From Jiangella endophytica (GTDB lineage Bacteria > Actinomycetota > Actinomycetes > Jiangellales > Jiangellaceae): a stretch of DNA of 64,000 nt. Below are positions 1 through 7,138 of this stretch, one piece after another. Location: positions 434,001 to 498,000 of the forward strand of contig NZ_QVAI01000003.1 of NCBI RefSeq assembly GCF_003427025.1. The letters run 5' to 3'. Position 1 is the stretch's first letter. Each line of letters starts with the position of its first letter. Both the position numbers and the translations under genes were made by a program. The notes beneath the pieces were generated by a model. The model saw only the letters and a program-made list of their open reading frames with translations. It did not search any database and was not told the DNA's origin.

Positions 1-298
1 CCTCGGCGCCGCGGTCCAGGCCCTCGACCCTGTCGGCCGGGTTGCCCAGCGCCGACAGCACCAGCGTCGGCGTCGTCACTCCACTGCGGCGCAGCCGGGT
101 GAGCACATCGAGGCCGTCGAGCGCCGGCAGCCCGCGGTCCAGCAGGATCACGTCGTACGCGCCGGCCAGCCCTTCGTGCAGCGCCCGCTGCCCGTCGCGC
201 GCGACCGCGACGCCGTAACCCGCGCCCTCGAGCAGCTCGGTGAGCATGGCGCACAGCCGGGCGTCGTCCTCGACCACCAGGATCCGTGGTTCCCCCAC
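1..298 (-). CDS. Response regulator, receiver domain (3' part outside window)
   Basis: Only the first 99 codons lie in the window; the gene runs off the left edge. The translation from the GTG at 298 has the receiver signature: an acidic pair in LVVEDDAR near residue 7, the phospho-acceptor region YDVILLDRGLP around residue 50, and a DGLDVLTRLR helix followed by a TPTLVLSA strand. The RGLP and DRVEGLDRGAE stretches resemble OmpR/PhoB-type regulators, but the output domain is not visible, so the class is inferred. It lies 75 bases downstream of the small membrane gene at 374-550 in the same direction, so it may be the last gene of the aldolase operon. Whether it regulates the neighbouring oxygen-limitation genes cannot be told. 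Confidence 0.8.
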   Translation of the reverse strand, partial: MGEPRILVVEDDARLCAMLTELLEGAGYGVAVARDGQRALHEGLAGAYDVILLDRGLPALDGLDVLTRLRRSGVTTPTLVLSALGNPADRVEGLDRGAE

Positions 299-373
299 GT
301 CAGCAGCATAAGGATGACGCGCGGCCGGGATCGGGGCCCCCGGCCGAGTCCGTACGACGAGGCACTTCTCGGG

Positions 374-550
374 TCAGTTCAGTGCTCGGAAGGCCTCGTA
401 GACCATGAACGCCGGCCAGAACAGACCTTGGAGGACGGCTAGCACGTGTTCCCAGAACGTGTCGGCCTGCTGCCAGAAGAACACCAGCGCTCCGAAGATC
501 CCGAGTCCGTAGATGGCCCCGCCGCCGGCGGTGGCTCCTTTGTCCGCCAT
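374..550 (-). CDS. Small membrane protein, 58 residues, unknown function
   Basis: This short gene encodes 58 residues starting MADKGATAGGG and ending FRALN. There is a strong ribosome binding site (GAGGAGG) seven bases before the ATG. A glycine-rich start is followed by a hydrophobic stretch (AIYGLGIFGALVFFW), a polar stretch, and a second hydrophobic segment (VLAVLQGLFWPAFMVYEAF), so two membrane passes or one hairpin are likely. It follows the class I aldolase gene by 44 bases on the same strand and is probably co-transcribed with it. I do not recognise the family. The good start signal and amphipathic composition support a real gene. Confidence 0.65.
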   Translation of the reverse strand: MADKGATAGGGAIYGLGIFGALVFFWQQADTFWEHVLAVLQGLFWPAFMVYEAFRALN

Positions 551-594
551 GTGTCCGCCTCCTCACGTGTGCGCGACGGCGATCGTGTTGCCGG

Positions 595-1515
595 TCATGA
601 CGGGTCTGGGCTCGGGTGGCCGGGTCGGCTCGGGTACTTGGCGAGGATGTCCTTGAGGCCGTCGACGAAGCGCAGCGACGAGTCGTGGTCACGCTGCCAG
701 ATGTTGCGGCCGAAGATCAGGCCCGTGGCGCCGGCCTCCATGGTCTGACGGGCCTTCTCCAGCATCGCGTCGTCGCCGGCCCGCGTCCCGCCGGAGACCA
801 GCACGAGCGTGCGGCCGGCGGAGCGCACGACGGCGTCGATCGCGTGCTGTGGGGTGACGCCGACGTCGTATGGCGGCTTGACGCCGGTGCGCTTCTCCGG
901 GTGGGGGAAGTTGACCTTGACGATGTCGGCTCCGAGTTCGCTGGCGGTACGGGCGGCGTAGTCGACGGCGTAGAACGAGTCCTTGCCGCCCTTGGCCTCG
1001 ATCGCCGATCCGCGTGGGTATGCCCAGACGATGAGCGGCATGCCGAGCCGCTCGGCCTCGGCGCGGACGACGTGGTACTGCGCGAAGTCCCGTTCCTGGG
1101 CTGGGGTGCCGACGTACATGGTGTAGCCGACGGCGTCCGCGCCCAGCCGGACGGCGTCCTGCACCGTCGCGTGGACGGGGGAGAGCGCCGCGTCGTCGGG
1201 TGGGATGTCGGTCTTGCCGTTGAGCTTGAGGATCAAGGGGATCTCGCCGGCATAGTCCCAGTAGAACTTCTCCGCCAGCCCGATCTGGGTGACGATCCCG
1301 TTGAACTCTCCCTCGCGTGCGAGCCTGGCGATGTACGCCGGATCGCTCGCCTCCGGGTTGGCGAAGAAGTCGCGCGGTCCGTGCTCGAGGCCCTGGTCGT
1401 ACGGGAGGAAGAGCGCTGTTCCGTTGCGCAGGCCGTGCTCGAAGAGGATGCGGTGCAGGCGCGCCTTCTTGCCCGTGTTCAGCCCCAGCTGGGTCATCGT
1501 CGGCCGAGTCGTCAT
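595..1515 (-). CDS. Class I fructose-bisphosphate aldolase, DhnA/archaeal type
   Basis: A 306-residue TIM-barrel aldolase that would cleave or form fructose-1,6-bisphosphate through a Schiff base. The segment ADIVKVNFPHPEK carries the expected Schiff-base lysine (about residue 200); LFLPYDQGLEHGP near residue 40 and LVSGGTRAGDD near 240 match the DhnA family phosphate-binding regions. The ATG at 1515 was chosen because GAGGGG lies just upstream and the family similarity begins there; the reading frame is open further upstream but that part is low complexity. It is divergent from the universal stress protein gene, with two DevR-like sites (1665 and 1736) in between. Its place beside a GAPDH and a ferredoxin-dependent oxidoreductase suggests a glycolytic module for low oxygen. 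A related transaldolase-like role (as in DhnA homologues) is possible. Confidence 0.85.
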   Translation of the reverse strand: MTTRPTMTQLGLNTGKKARLHRILFEHGLRNGTALFLPYDQGLEHGPRDFFANPEASDPAYIARLAREGEFNGIVTQIGLAEKFYWDYAGEIPLILKLNGKTDIPPDDAALSPVHATVQDAVRLGADAVGYTMYVGTPAQERDFAQYHVVRAEAERLGMPLIVWAYPRGSAIEAKGGKDSFYAVDYAARTASELGADIVKVNFPHPEKRTGVKPPYDVGVTPQHAIDAVVRSAGRTLVLVSGGTRAGDDAMLEKARQTMEAGATGLIFGRNIWQRDHDSSLRFVDGLKDILAKYPSRPGHPSPDPS

Positions 1516-1664
1516 CGTGATCGCCCCTCGATGCGGCGGTGGTGACGCGGTCAGCATCCGCTCCGGCGCCGTCGCGCCGCGGGCACCGGTCCGGTCCGCG
1601 TCCTCATGCCTCGAGCGTCCGCCTTGTGGGCGCGGGAGACGTAGAGCCGGAAGGCCGTGAGCGC

Positions 1665-1678
1665 GGGACTTTCGGCCC
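1665..1678. promoter_or_regulatory. DevR/DosR-like binding site between aldolase and usp genes
   Basis: The sequence GGGACTTTCGGCCC fits the core of the mycobacterial DosR/DevR box (GGGACTWWAGTCCC) with intact half-site character on both sides. It lies in the divergent promoter region between the aldolase (start 1515) and the universal stress gene (start 1809). The assignment is by eye and not tested. Confidence 0.45.
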
Positions 1679-1735
1679 GACCGGGTCCAGCGGCCCGCCG
1701 CTCGGATGTCGCCTGCGGTCGCGGTGACCAACGTC

Positions 1736-1749
1736 GGGACCTTGGGCTC
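1736..1749. promoter_or_regulatory. Second DevR-like site upstream of usp
   Basis: GGGACCTTGGGCTC, preceded by TC, is a second imperfect DevR-type site 60-73 bases before the usp start. Paired boxes in front of one gene are common for DevR targets. Assigned by eye. Confidence 0.4.
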
Positions 1750-1808
1750 TGCCGACCCGAGGACTTCGTGGCGACGGTGGGAGCAGGAGGGATCGGCGGG
1801 AGGACGCC

Positions 1809-2114
1809 ATGGACACGCGTGAACGACTCCTGGTCGTCGTCGGCGTCGAGACGACCGCGCGGGTGCTTCCCGGCGGTGGGAGCACCCCGATCGCCACGAC
1901 GGTCGTCGAGGGCGCGCCGAGACCGGTCCTGGCCGAAGCGACGCGCGGGGCTGACCTGCTCGTCGCGGGCAGCCACGGCCGTCGTCGCGTCTTCACCGCG
2001 CTCATGGGTTCGATCAGCGAGTACTGCATCCGCAACGCCGCGTGTCCTGTCGTGGTCATCCCCGTGCGCGTGCGCCTGCCGTCGGAACCGCGCGACGCGG
2101 TGGCACGACCGTGA
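1809..2114 (+). CDS. Universal stress protein (UspA), shortened
   Basis: A 101-residue protein whose second half is a clear UspA C-terminus: LAEATRGADLLVAGSHGRRR followed by GSISEYCIRNAACPVVVIP, which matches the G-2X-G-9X-G(S/T) ATP-binding pattern. The first 30 residues keep the LLVVVGV first strand, but the middle of the domain (normally about 40 more residues with helix 1 and strands 2-3) is missing, since Usp domains are usually 140-150 residues. This looks like an internal in-frame deletion, so function is doubtful. The ATG follows GGGAGGACGCC. DevR-like sites lie upstream; Usp proteins are abundant members of the DosR regulon in mycobacteria (known), so hypoxic induction is inferred. 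Confidence 0.75.
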   Translation: MDTRERLLVVVGVETTARVLPGGGSTPIATTVVEGAPRPVLAEATRGADLLVAGSHGRRRVFTALMGSISEYCIRNAACPVVVIPVRVRLPSEPRDAVARP

Positions 2115-2125
2115 GGGGAGTGGAC

Positions 2126-2548
2126 ATGACGCACACTGTGGTGCACTTCGAGATCGGCGCCGAGAACGCCGGCCGGCTGGCCGCGTTCTACCACGCGCTG
2201 TTCGGCTGGACGTTCGACCGGACCGATCCGGCATATCCGGTGGTGGCCGACACGGACGGTGGCGTCGGCGGCGGCATCATGCAATTGCCCGCCGACGTGG
2301 CGCCCTACGTGACGGTCTACGTGTCCGTCGACGACCTCGCCGCCATGCTGCATCGGGCCGAGGATCTGGGCGGCAGCACGGTCGTCAAGCCGACGAAGAT
2401 CCGCGACATGGGCGAGTTCGCGATGTTCACGGACCCGGAGGGCCATGTCGTCGGGCTGTTCGCCGCGGACGAACCTCCCGCGCGGCACGCTCGTCGAGGC
2501 GGCCGCCGCCGCCCGCTGCAGCCGGGCTCGGGCCGGAGCCCCGGCTGA
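2126..2548 (+). CDS. VOC (glyoxalase/bleomycin-resistance fold) protein
   Basis: A 140-residue protein of the vicinal oxygen chelate family. The N-terminus HTVVHFEIGAENAGRLAAFYHALFGW is the typical first beta-alpha unit, and GEFAMFTDPEGHVVGLF near residue 105 is the typical last strand with the metal-ligand glutamate region. GAGGGGAG lies just before the start; the GTG six bases upstream is an alternative. The last 20 residues are Arg/Pro-rich and unlike the family, so the original C-terminus may have been lost by a frameshift near 2475. It follows usp by 11 bases and probably shares its transcript. The substrate is unknown. Confidence 0.7.
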   Translation: MTHTVVHFEIGAENAGRLAAFYHALFGWTFDRTDPAYPVVADTDGGVGGGIMQLPADVAPYVTVYVSVDDLAAMLHRAEDLGGSTVVKPTKIRDMGEFAMFTDPEGHVVGLFAADEPPARHARRGGRRRPLQPGSGRSPG

Positions 2549-2804
2549 GGCCGGCACCGGTCCTCGTGCGGAAGGCCGCCAACGCCGCCGGGTCGATCGC
2601 CGGGTGGCTGGACGCCCGCCAGCCGGTGTGATCCCGCCGGAGCTGATCCATCGCGGCGATGGTGAGCTTCGCAGCCCATCGGCTGCCACTCCAACGCTCC
2701 GGGGTGTCGCTCTCCTTGCTGGTGGGCGTCACTCTCAGCCTCCACCGGCGGTGAGGACGTCACCAGAGCCGTCCGTCCCCGATCCGGGAGGACCGAAGCC
2801 CCGC
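2549..2804. other. Stretch without a convincing gene
   Basis: Between the VOC gene and the pncB remnant I see no open frame with protein-family character. A minus-strand frame at 2427-2732 overlaps the VOC gene and reads as Arg/Gly-rich low complexity. This is probably degraded sequence. Confidence 0.4.
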
Positions 2805-3171
2805 TCAGGACGCCGGGTCGCCATCCACCCCGCCGTCGTACGTCCGCCGGGCGGTGAGCGCGCGCGACAGCTCCTCGACGAGTCTCACCCGGCGCGTGCC
2901 TCTCCCCGCCGACAGCTCCATCACCGGGCGCCACCCGTAGGCGACCAGCTTGTATGCCGTGTCGAGACAGGGGGCGTCCGCTGACGTGCCCACCTTCCAG
3001 CGCTCGAGAACGCCCGCGACCGTCGAGACCCCGGCCGCGACCAGGAGCCCGCGGCCGGGTGAAAGTCGCGCGCGGACAGGCCGCAGGGTGGCCGGATCCG
3101 TCATCCCCTTCGCGCAGGTAGGGCAGCGCCATCGTCACCTCGTGGAGATCGGTCACCGCGGCATCGGACAT
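2805..3171 (-). pseudogene. pncB: Nicotinate phosphoribosyltransferase remnant (frameshift and large internal deletion)
   Basis: From the ATG at 3171 the reading MSDAAVTDLHEVTMALPYLREG is the classic N-terminus of nicotinate phosphoribosyltransferase. One extra G in a run of four G near 3107-3110 shifts the frame; in the next frame the match continues with MTDPATLRP, LSPGRGLLVAAGVSTVAGVLE and then jumps to SADAPCLDTAYKLVAYGWRP and VMELSAGRG, which belong near residue 300 of a normal protein of about 440 residues. Roughly 240 central residues, including the catalytic histidine region, are gone. NAPRTase normally makes NaMN from nicotinate in NAD salvage; this copy cannot. A second pncB (Rv0573c) belongs to the DosR regulon in M. 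tuberculosis, which fits the surroundings. Confidence 0.8.
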
Positions 3172-3240
3172 GGCCACACCGTCGCGCTGCCGCTCGACGG
3201 CGGGTGGAGCCGCAAGTCCTGCCGCACGGCCTGGCGGGCC

Positions 3241-3254
3241 AGGACCTTCGTCTC
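3241..3254. promoter_or_regulatory. Weak DevR-like site upstream of gap
   Basis: AGGACCTTCGTCTC, 66-79 bases before the gap start, keeps the GGAC and G-C-C half-site spacing of the other candidates but with two mismatches. It lies between the divergent pncB remnant and gap. Low confidence. Confidence 0.3.
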
Positions 3255-3319
3255 TGTGTCCTTCCGCTGCTGCGGCCAAGGCTGGATGGTGGAAGCGAGA
3301 GACCTCGCGGAGGCGGATC

Positions 3320-4321
3320 ATGACTGGACGAGTGGGCATCAACGGGTTCGGCCGCATCGGGCGCACCTACCTGCGCGCCGCGCTGGAGCAGGGGGTCGAG
3401 GTGGTGGCCGTCAACGATGTCGCGGACGTCGACACGCTGGCGCACCTGCTCGCCTTCGACTCCACCTACGGACGACTCCGCCGGGAGATCGAGACCGACG
3501 GCTCGGCGCTGCTCGTCGACGGACGGCGCATCGCCGTTCTCGCCGAGACCGAGCCGGCCCGGCTGCCCTGGGGCGATCTCGGCGTGGACATCGTCATCGA
3601 GTCGACAGGCAGGTTCCGGACCCGTGACGACGCGGCCGGACACCTCAAGGCCGGCGCGCGCAAGGTGCTGATCTCCGCGCCGGGCAAGGGCGTCGACGCG
3701 ACCCTGGTCATGGGCGTCAACGAGTACGTCTACGACCCCGCGGTGCACGACGTCGTCTCCAACGCGTCCTGCACCACGAACTGCGTCGCCCCGATGGTCA
3801 AGGTCCTGCACGACACGTTCGGCATCGTCAAGGGCTTCATGACGACCGTGCACGGCTACACCGGCGACCAGCAGTTGCTGGACGGCCCGCACAAGGACCT
3901 GCGCCGTGCGCGGTCGGCCGCCGTCAACATCATCCCGACCAGCACGGGCGCCGCCCGCTCCGTCGGCGTCGTGATCCCGGACCTGGCCGGCCGGCTCGAC
4001 GGCGTCGCGCTGCGGGTGCCGGTCGAGGACGGCTCGCTGGTCGACCTGGCCGTCGTGCTGGACCGCGAGGTCACCGTCGCGGAGGTCAACCGGGCGTTCC
4101 AGCTGGCCGCGGGAAGCCGGCCGCTGGCCGGCCGGCTGTCCTATGTCACGCGGCCGATCGTGTCCCGCGACGTCATCGGCGACTCTGCCGCCTGCCTGTT
4201 CGACTCCAGTCTCACCGAGGCCAACGGTGAGCTGGTCAAGGTTTTCGGCTGGTACGACAACGAGTGGGGCTACGCCGCGCAGCTGGCCGACCTCACCGCG
4301 TACGTCGCCGACCGGCTGTGA
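3320..4321 (+). CDS. gap: Glyceraldehyde-3-phosphate dehydrogenase
   Basis: A 333-residue full-length phosphorylating GAPDH that interconverts glyceraldehyde-3-phosphate and 1,3-bisphosphoglycerate with NAD. The Rossmann motif GINGFGRIGR is at residues 6-15, Asp33 (VNDV) suggests NAD rather than NADP, the catalytic cysteine is Cys151 in SNASCTTN, the active-site histidine is in MTTVHGYTGDQ, and WYDNEWGY closes the domain. The ATG was chosen because GGAGG lies nine bases upstream; upstream in-frame sequence is unrelated. It starts a tight + strand run with the 2-oxoacid:ferredoxin oxidoreductase genes (15-base gap), which suggests a dedicated lower-glycolysis module. It is probably a second, condition-specific GAPDH rather than the housekeeping one; that is inference from context. 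Confidence 0.95.
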   Translation: MTGRVGINGFGRIGRTYLRAALEQGVEVVAVNDVADVDTLAHLLAFDSTYGRLRREIETDGSALLVDGRRIAVLAETEPARLPWGDLGVDIVIESTGRFRTRDDAAGHLKAGARKVLISAPGKGVDATLVMGVNEYVYDPAVHDVVSNASCTTNCVAPMVKVLHDTFGIVKGFMTTVHGYTGDQQLLDGPHKDLRRARSAAVNIIPTSTGAARSVGVVIPDLAGRLDGVALRVPVEDGSLVDLAVVLDREVTVAEVNRAFQLAAGSRPLAGRLSYVTRPIVSRDVIGDSAACLFDSSLTEANGELVKVFGWYDNEWGYAAQLADLTAYVADRL

Positions 4322-4336
4322 GGAAAGGGCACGGCG

Positions 4337-4930
4337 ATGTCCAGCTCCATGTTCCAGGTGCGCATCCACGGACGCGGCGGGCAGGGCGTCGTGACGGCGG
4401 CCGAGTTGCTGTCCGTCGCCGCGTTCGTCGAGGGCCGGTACGCCCAGGCGTTCCCGAGCTTCGGCTCCGAGCGCACCGGCGCGCCGGTGGTCGCGTTCTG
4501 CCGGATCTCCGATGTCGCGATCAGGCGGCGCGAGCCGATCGTCGACCCTGACGCGATCATCGTCCAGGACACCACCTTGCTGGAGGGCATCGACGTCTTC
4601 GCCGGGCTGAGACAGGACGGCTATGCCCTGCTGAACGCGCCCGTGCCGGCGAGCGAGCTGGGCCTGGTCGAGCGGCTGCGATGGTATCCACCCGGCCGGG
4701 TCGTCACCGTCCCCGCCAGCGAGCTGGCCCAGCGGCATCTCGGCCGGCCGGTCCCGAACGCGGCGCTGCTCGGCGCCTTCGCCGCGCTGACCGGCGTCGT
4801 CTCCGCCGCCTCGGTGATGGCTGCCATCCGCGGCCGGTTCGGTGACGGTCTGGCCGAGGGGAATCTCGCCGCGGCCACCGAGGCGTACGACCTGGTCCGA
4901 TCCGATCAGGGGAGTGCCGCCCGTGCTTAG
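4337..4930 (+). CDS. 2-oxoacid:ferredoxin oxidoreductase, gamma subunit
   Basis: A 197-residue gamma subunit (pyruvate/ketoisovalerate oxidoreductase catalytic domain). The start FQVRIHGRGGQGVVTAAELL and the stretch YAQAFPSFGSERTGAPVVAF are hallmark sequences of this subunit. It forms part of a separate-subunit enzyme with the alpha and beta genes that follow, oxidising a 2-oxoacid with CoA to an acyl-CoA, CO2 and reduced ferredoxin; pyruvate is the most likely substrate but is not provable here. Its last eight bases overlap the GTG start of the alpha gene, which indicates translational coupling. Confidence 0.9.
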   Translation: MSSSMFQVRIHGRGGQGVVTAAELLSVAAFVEGRYAQAFPSFGSERTGAPVVAFCRISDVAIRRREPIVDPDAIIVQDTTLLEGIDVFAGLRQDGYALLNAPVPASELGLVERLRWYPPGRVVTVPASELAQRHLGRPVPNAALLGAFAALTGVVSAASVMAAIRGRFGDGLAEGNLAAATEAYDLVRSDQGSAARA

Positions 4931-6110
4931 GCAGATCGAGGGCTCGCAGGCGGTCGCGGCCGCCGTCGCGGCCTGCCGGCCGCAGGTGATCTGCGCCTAT
5001 CCGATCTCACCGCAGACGCACATCGTCGAGGCGCTGAGCGCGACGGTGAAGTCCGGCGCACTGGCGTCGTGCGAGTTCATCAACGTCGAGTCCGAGTTCG
5101 CCGCGATGTCCGTCGCCATCGGCGCGTCGGCCGCCGGCGCCCGTGCGTACACCGCGACGGCCAGTCAGGGGCTGCTGTACATGGCCGAGGCCGTCTACAA
5201 TGCCGCCGGGCTCGGCCTGCCGATCGTCATGACGATCGCCAACCGGGCCATCGGCGCGCCGATCAACATCTGGAACGACCACAGCGATTCGATGGTCATG
5301 CGCGACGCCGGCTGGGTCCAGCTCTACGCCGAGGACAACCAAGAGGCGGCCGACCTGCACGTGCAGGCGTTCGCGCTGGCCGAGCGGCTGTCGGTGCCGG
5401 TCATGGTGTGCATGGACGGCTTCGTGCTCACGCACGCGTTCGAGCGGGTCGACGTGCCCGAACAGGACGCCGTCGACGCGTTCCTGCCGCCGTACCGGCC
5501 GCGCCAGCGGCTGGACCCGGCAGACCCGGTGACCATCGGCGCGATGGTCGGCCCGGAGGCGTTCACCGAGGTCCGCTACCTCGCCCATGTCAACCAGCTG
5601 CGTGCGCTCGACGCGGTCCCGGCCATCGCCGCGGGCTTCGCGGCGGCCTTCGGACGGTCCACGGGCGGCCTGGTGCGTCCGTACCGCGTGGACGACGCGG
5701 ACACTGTCGTGGTTGCGCTCGGCTCGGTGCTCGGCACCCTGAAGGACGCCGTCGACGAACTGCGCGACGGCGGCCTGCGGGTCGGCGTGCTGGGCGTCAC
5801 CACCTATCGCCCGTTCCCATCCGCCGCGGTCCGCGCCGCGCTCGGCGGTGCTCGGCGGATCGTCGTACTGGAACGGGCGTTCTCAGCCGGCACCGGCGGC
5901 ATCGTCACCGCCGACGTCCGCGGTGCCCTGCCCGGCGCCGGCGCCGGCACCGTCACCGTCGTCGCCGGACTCGGCGGCCGCCCGATCACCCGGGCGTCGC
6001 TGCGCCAGGTGCTGGCCGACGCACACGGCGGCCGGCTCGAGCCGCTGACCTTCCTCGACCTCGACCTGAGGCTCGTCGAGCGCGAGCTTGCGCGCACCCC
6101 CACCGGCTGA
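4923..6110 (+). CDS. 2-oxoacid:ferredoxin oxidoreductase, alpha subunit
   Basis: A 395-residue alpha subunit. The GTG at 4923 gives the expected N-terminus VLRQIEGSQAVAAAVAACRP followed by YPISPQTHIVE and EFINVESEFAAMSVAIGAS, the pyrimidine-binding domain. The region TATASQGLLYMAEAVYNAAG and IWNDHSDSMVMRDAGW are typical of pyruvate:ferredoxin oxidoreductase alpha chains, and domain II follows (LGSVLGTLKDAVDELRDGG to GVTTYRPFP). The 8-base overlap with the gamma gene and 15-base gap to the beta gene support an operon. Confidence 0.9.
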   Translation: MLRQIEGSQAVAAAVAACRPQVICAYPISPQTHIVEALSATVKSGALASCEFINVESEFAAMSVAIGASAAGARAYTATASQGLLYMAEAVYNAAGLGLPIVMTIANRAIGAPINIWNDHSDSMVMRDAGWVQLYAEDNQEAADLHVQAFALAERLSVPVMVCMDGFVLTHAFERVDVPEQDAVDAFLPPYRPRQRLDPADPVTIGAMVGPEAFTEVRYLAHVNQLRALDAVPAIAAGFAAAFGRSTGGLVRPYRVDDADTVVVALGSVLGTLKDAVDELRDGGLRVGVLGVTTYRPFPSAAVRAALGGARRIVVLERAFSAGTGGIVTADVRGALPGAGAGTVTVVAGLGGRPITRASLRQVLADAHGGRLEPLTFLDLDLRLVERELARTPTG

Positions 6111-6125
6111 AGGGAGTGCTCGGCA

Positions 6126-7138
6126 ATGCCTGTGGAACAGATCCCGCACCAGCAGACCGGCAGCCTGGTCGCCGGGAACCGCCTGCTCGCCCCCGAGCAA
6201 CGGTCCGGCCAGGCCCGGCCGGACCGTGCCAACTCGCTGACCTGCGGCCACCGGGCCTGCCGCGGCTGCGGCGAAGCGCTCGGCGCGCGCTGGGTGGTGG
6301 ACGCCGCCCTGCGGGCGACCGGCAACCGGCTGATCGCCGTCAACGCCACCGGCTGCCTGGAGGTGTTCTCGACTCCGTATCCGCAAAGCGCGTGGCAGCT
6401 GCCGTGGCTGCACTCGCTGTTCGGCAACGCGCCCGCCGTGGCGACCGGCGTGGCCGCGGCGCTGCGCGCCACGGGCCGCGCCGACGTCCGTGTCCTGGGC
6501 CAGGGCGGCGACGGCGGCACCGTCGACATCGGCTTCGGCTGCCTGTCCGGCATGTTCGAGCGCAACGACGACGTGCTCTACGTCTGCTATGACAACGAGG
6601 CCTACATGAACACCGGTGTGCAGCGGTCCGGCGCGACCCCGGCGGCCGCTCGGACGGCCACCACACAGGCCGTGGGCACTGAGCCCGGCAACGTGTTCGG
6701 CCAGGGCAAGAACCTCCCCGCGATCGCGATGGCGCACGAGATCCCGTACGTCGCGACCGCCACCGTCGCCGACCTGCGCGACCTGGAGGCCAAGGTCACC
6801 CGCGCCATGGACGTGCAAGGCGCGCGCTACCTGCACGTGCTCGTGCCGTGCCCGCTCGGCTGGGGCAGCGAGGCGCACGACACGATCCGGCTCGCGCGGC
6901 TGGCCACCCAGTGCGGGCTGTTCCCCGTCCTCGAGGCCGCGTACGGCGAGGTCACCGCAGCGACCCGGATCCGCCGCCGCGTCCCCGTCGAGGGTACCTG
7001 CGCCGGCAGTCCAGGTACGCCCACCTGTTCCGGCCACGCGAGCGGGCCGACGTGGTCGCCCGTATCCAGGCGCAGGCCGATCGGAACATCGCCCGGTACG
7101 GCCTGTTGGCCGCACCGCCACCCGAGGAGGTGGCCTGA
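6126..7138 (+). CDS. 2-oxoacid:ferredoxin oxidoreductase, beta subunit (apparent frameshift)
   Basis: The TPP-binding beta chain. HRACRGCGEALGARW supplies the first cluster cysteines, NATGCLEVFSTPYP follows, and GQGGDGGTVDIGFGCLSGMFERNDDVLYVCYDNEAYMNTG contains the GDG...N TPP motif. The frame is intact to about 6992 (RVPVEG). There one base is missing in GAGGGTACC (a G run): the conserved C-terminus (YLRRQSRYAHLF ... NIARYGLLAAPP) continues in the other forward frame and ends at the TGA at 7136-7138, which overlaps the ATG of the next gene as TGATG. Corrected length is 337 residues, normal for the family. Unshifted reading would add a junk tail to 7280. A sequencing error or a recent inactivating mutation are both possible. 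Confidence 0.85.

Noticed and set aside
2427-2732. Minus-strand 101-codon frame after the pncB remnant
   Set aside because: It overlaps the VOC gene, has no family character and reads as low complexity; it might be decayed sequence but cannot be supported as a gene.
6985-7000. Programmed ribosomal frameshifting in the oxidoreductase beta gene
   Set aside because: No slippery heptamer or downstream pseudoknot is apparent, and the family never uses frameshifting; a mutation or read error is simpler.
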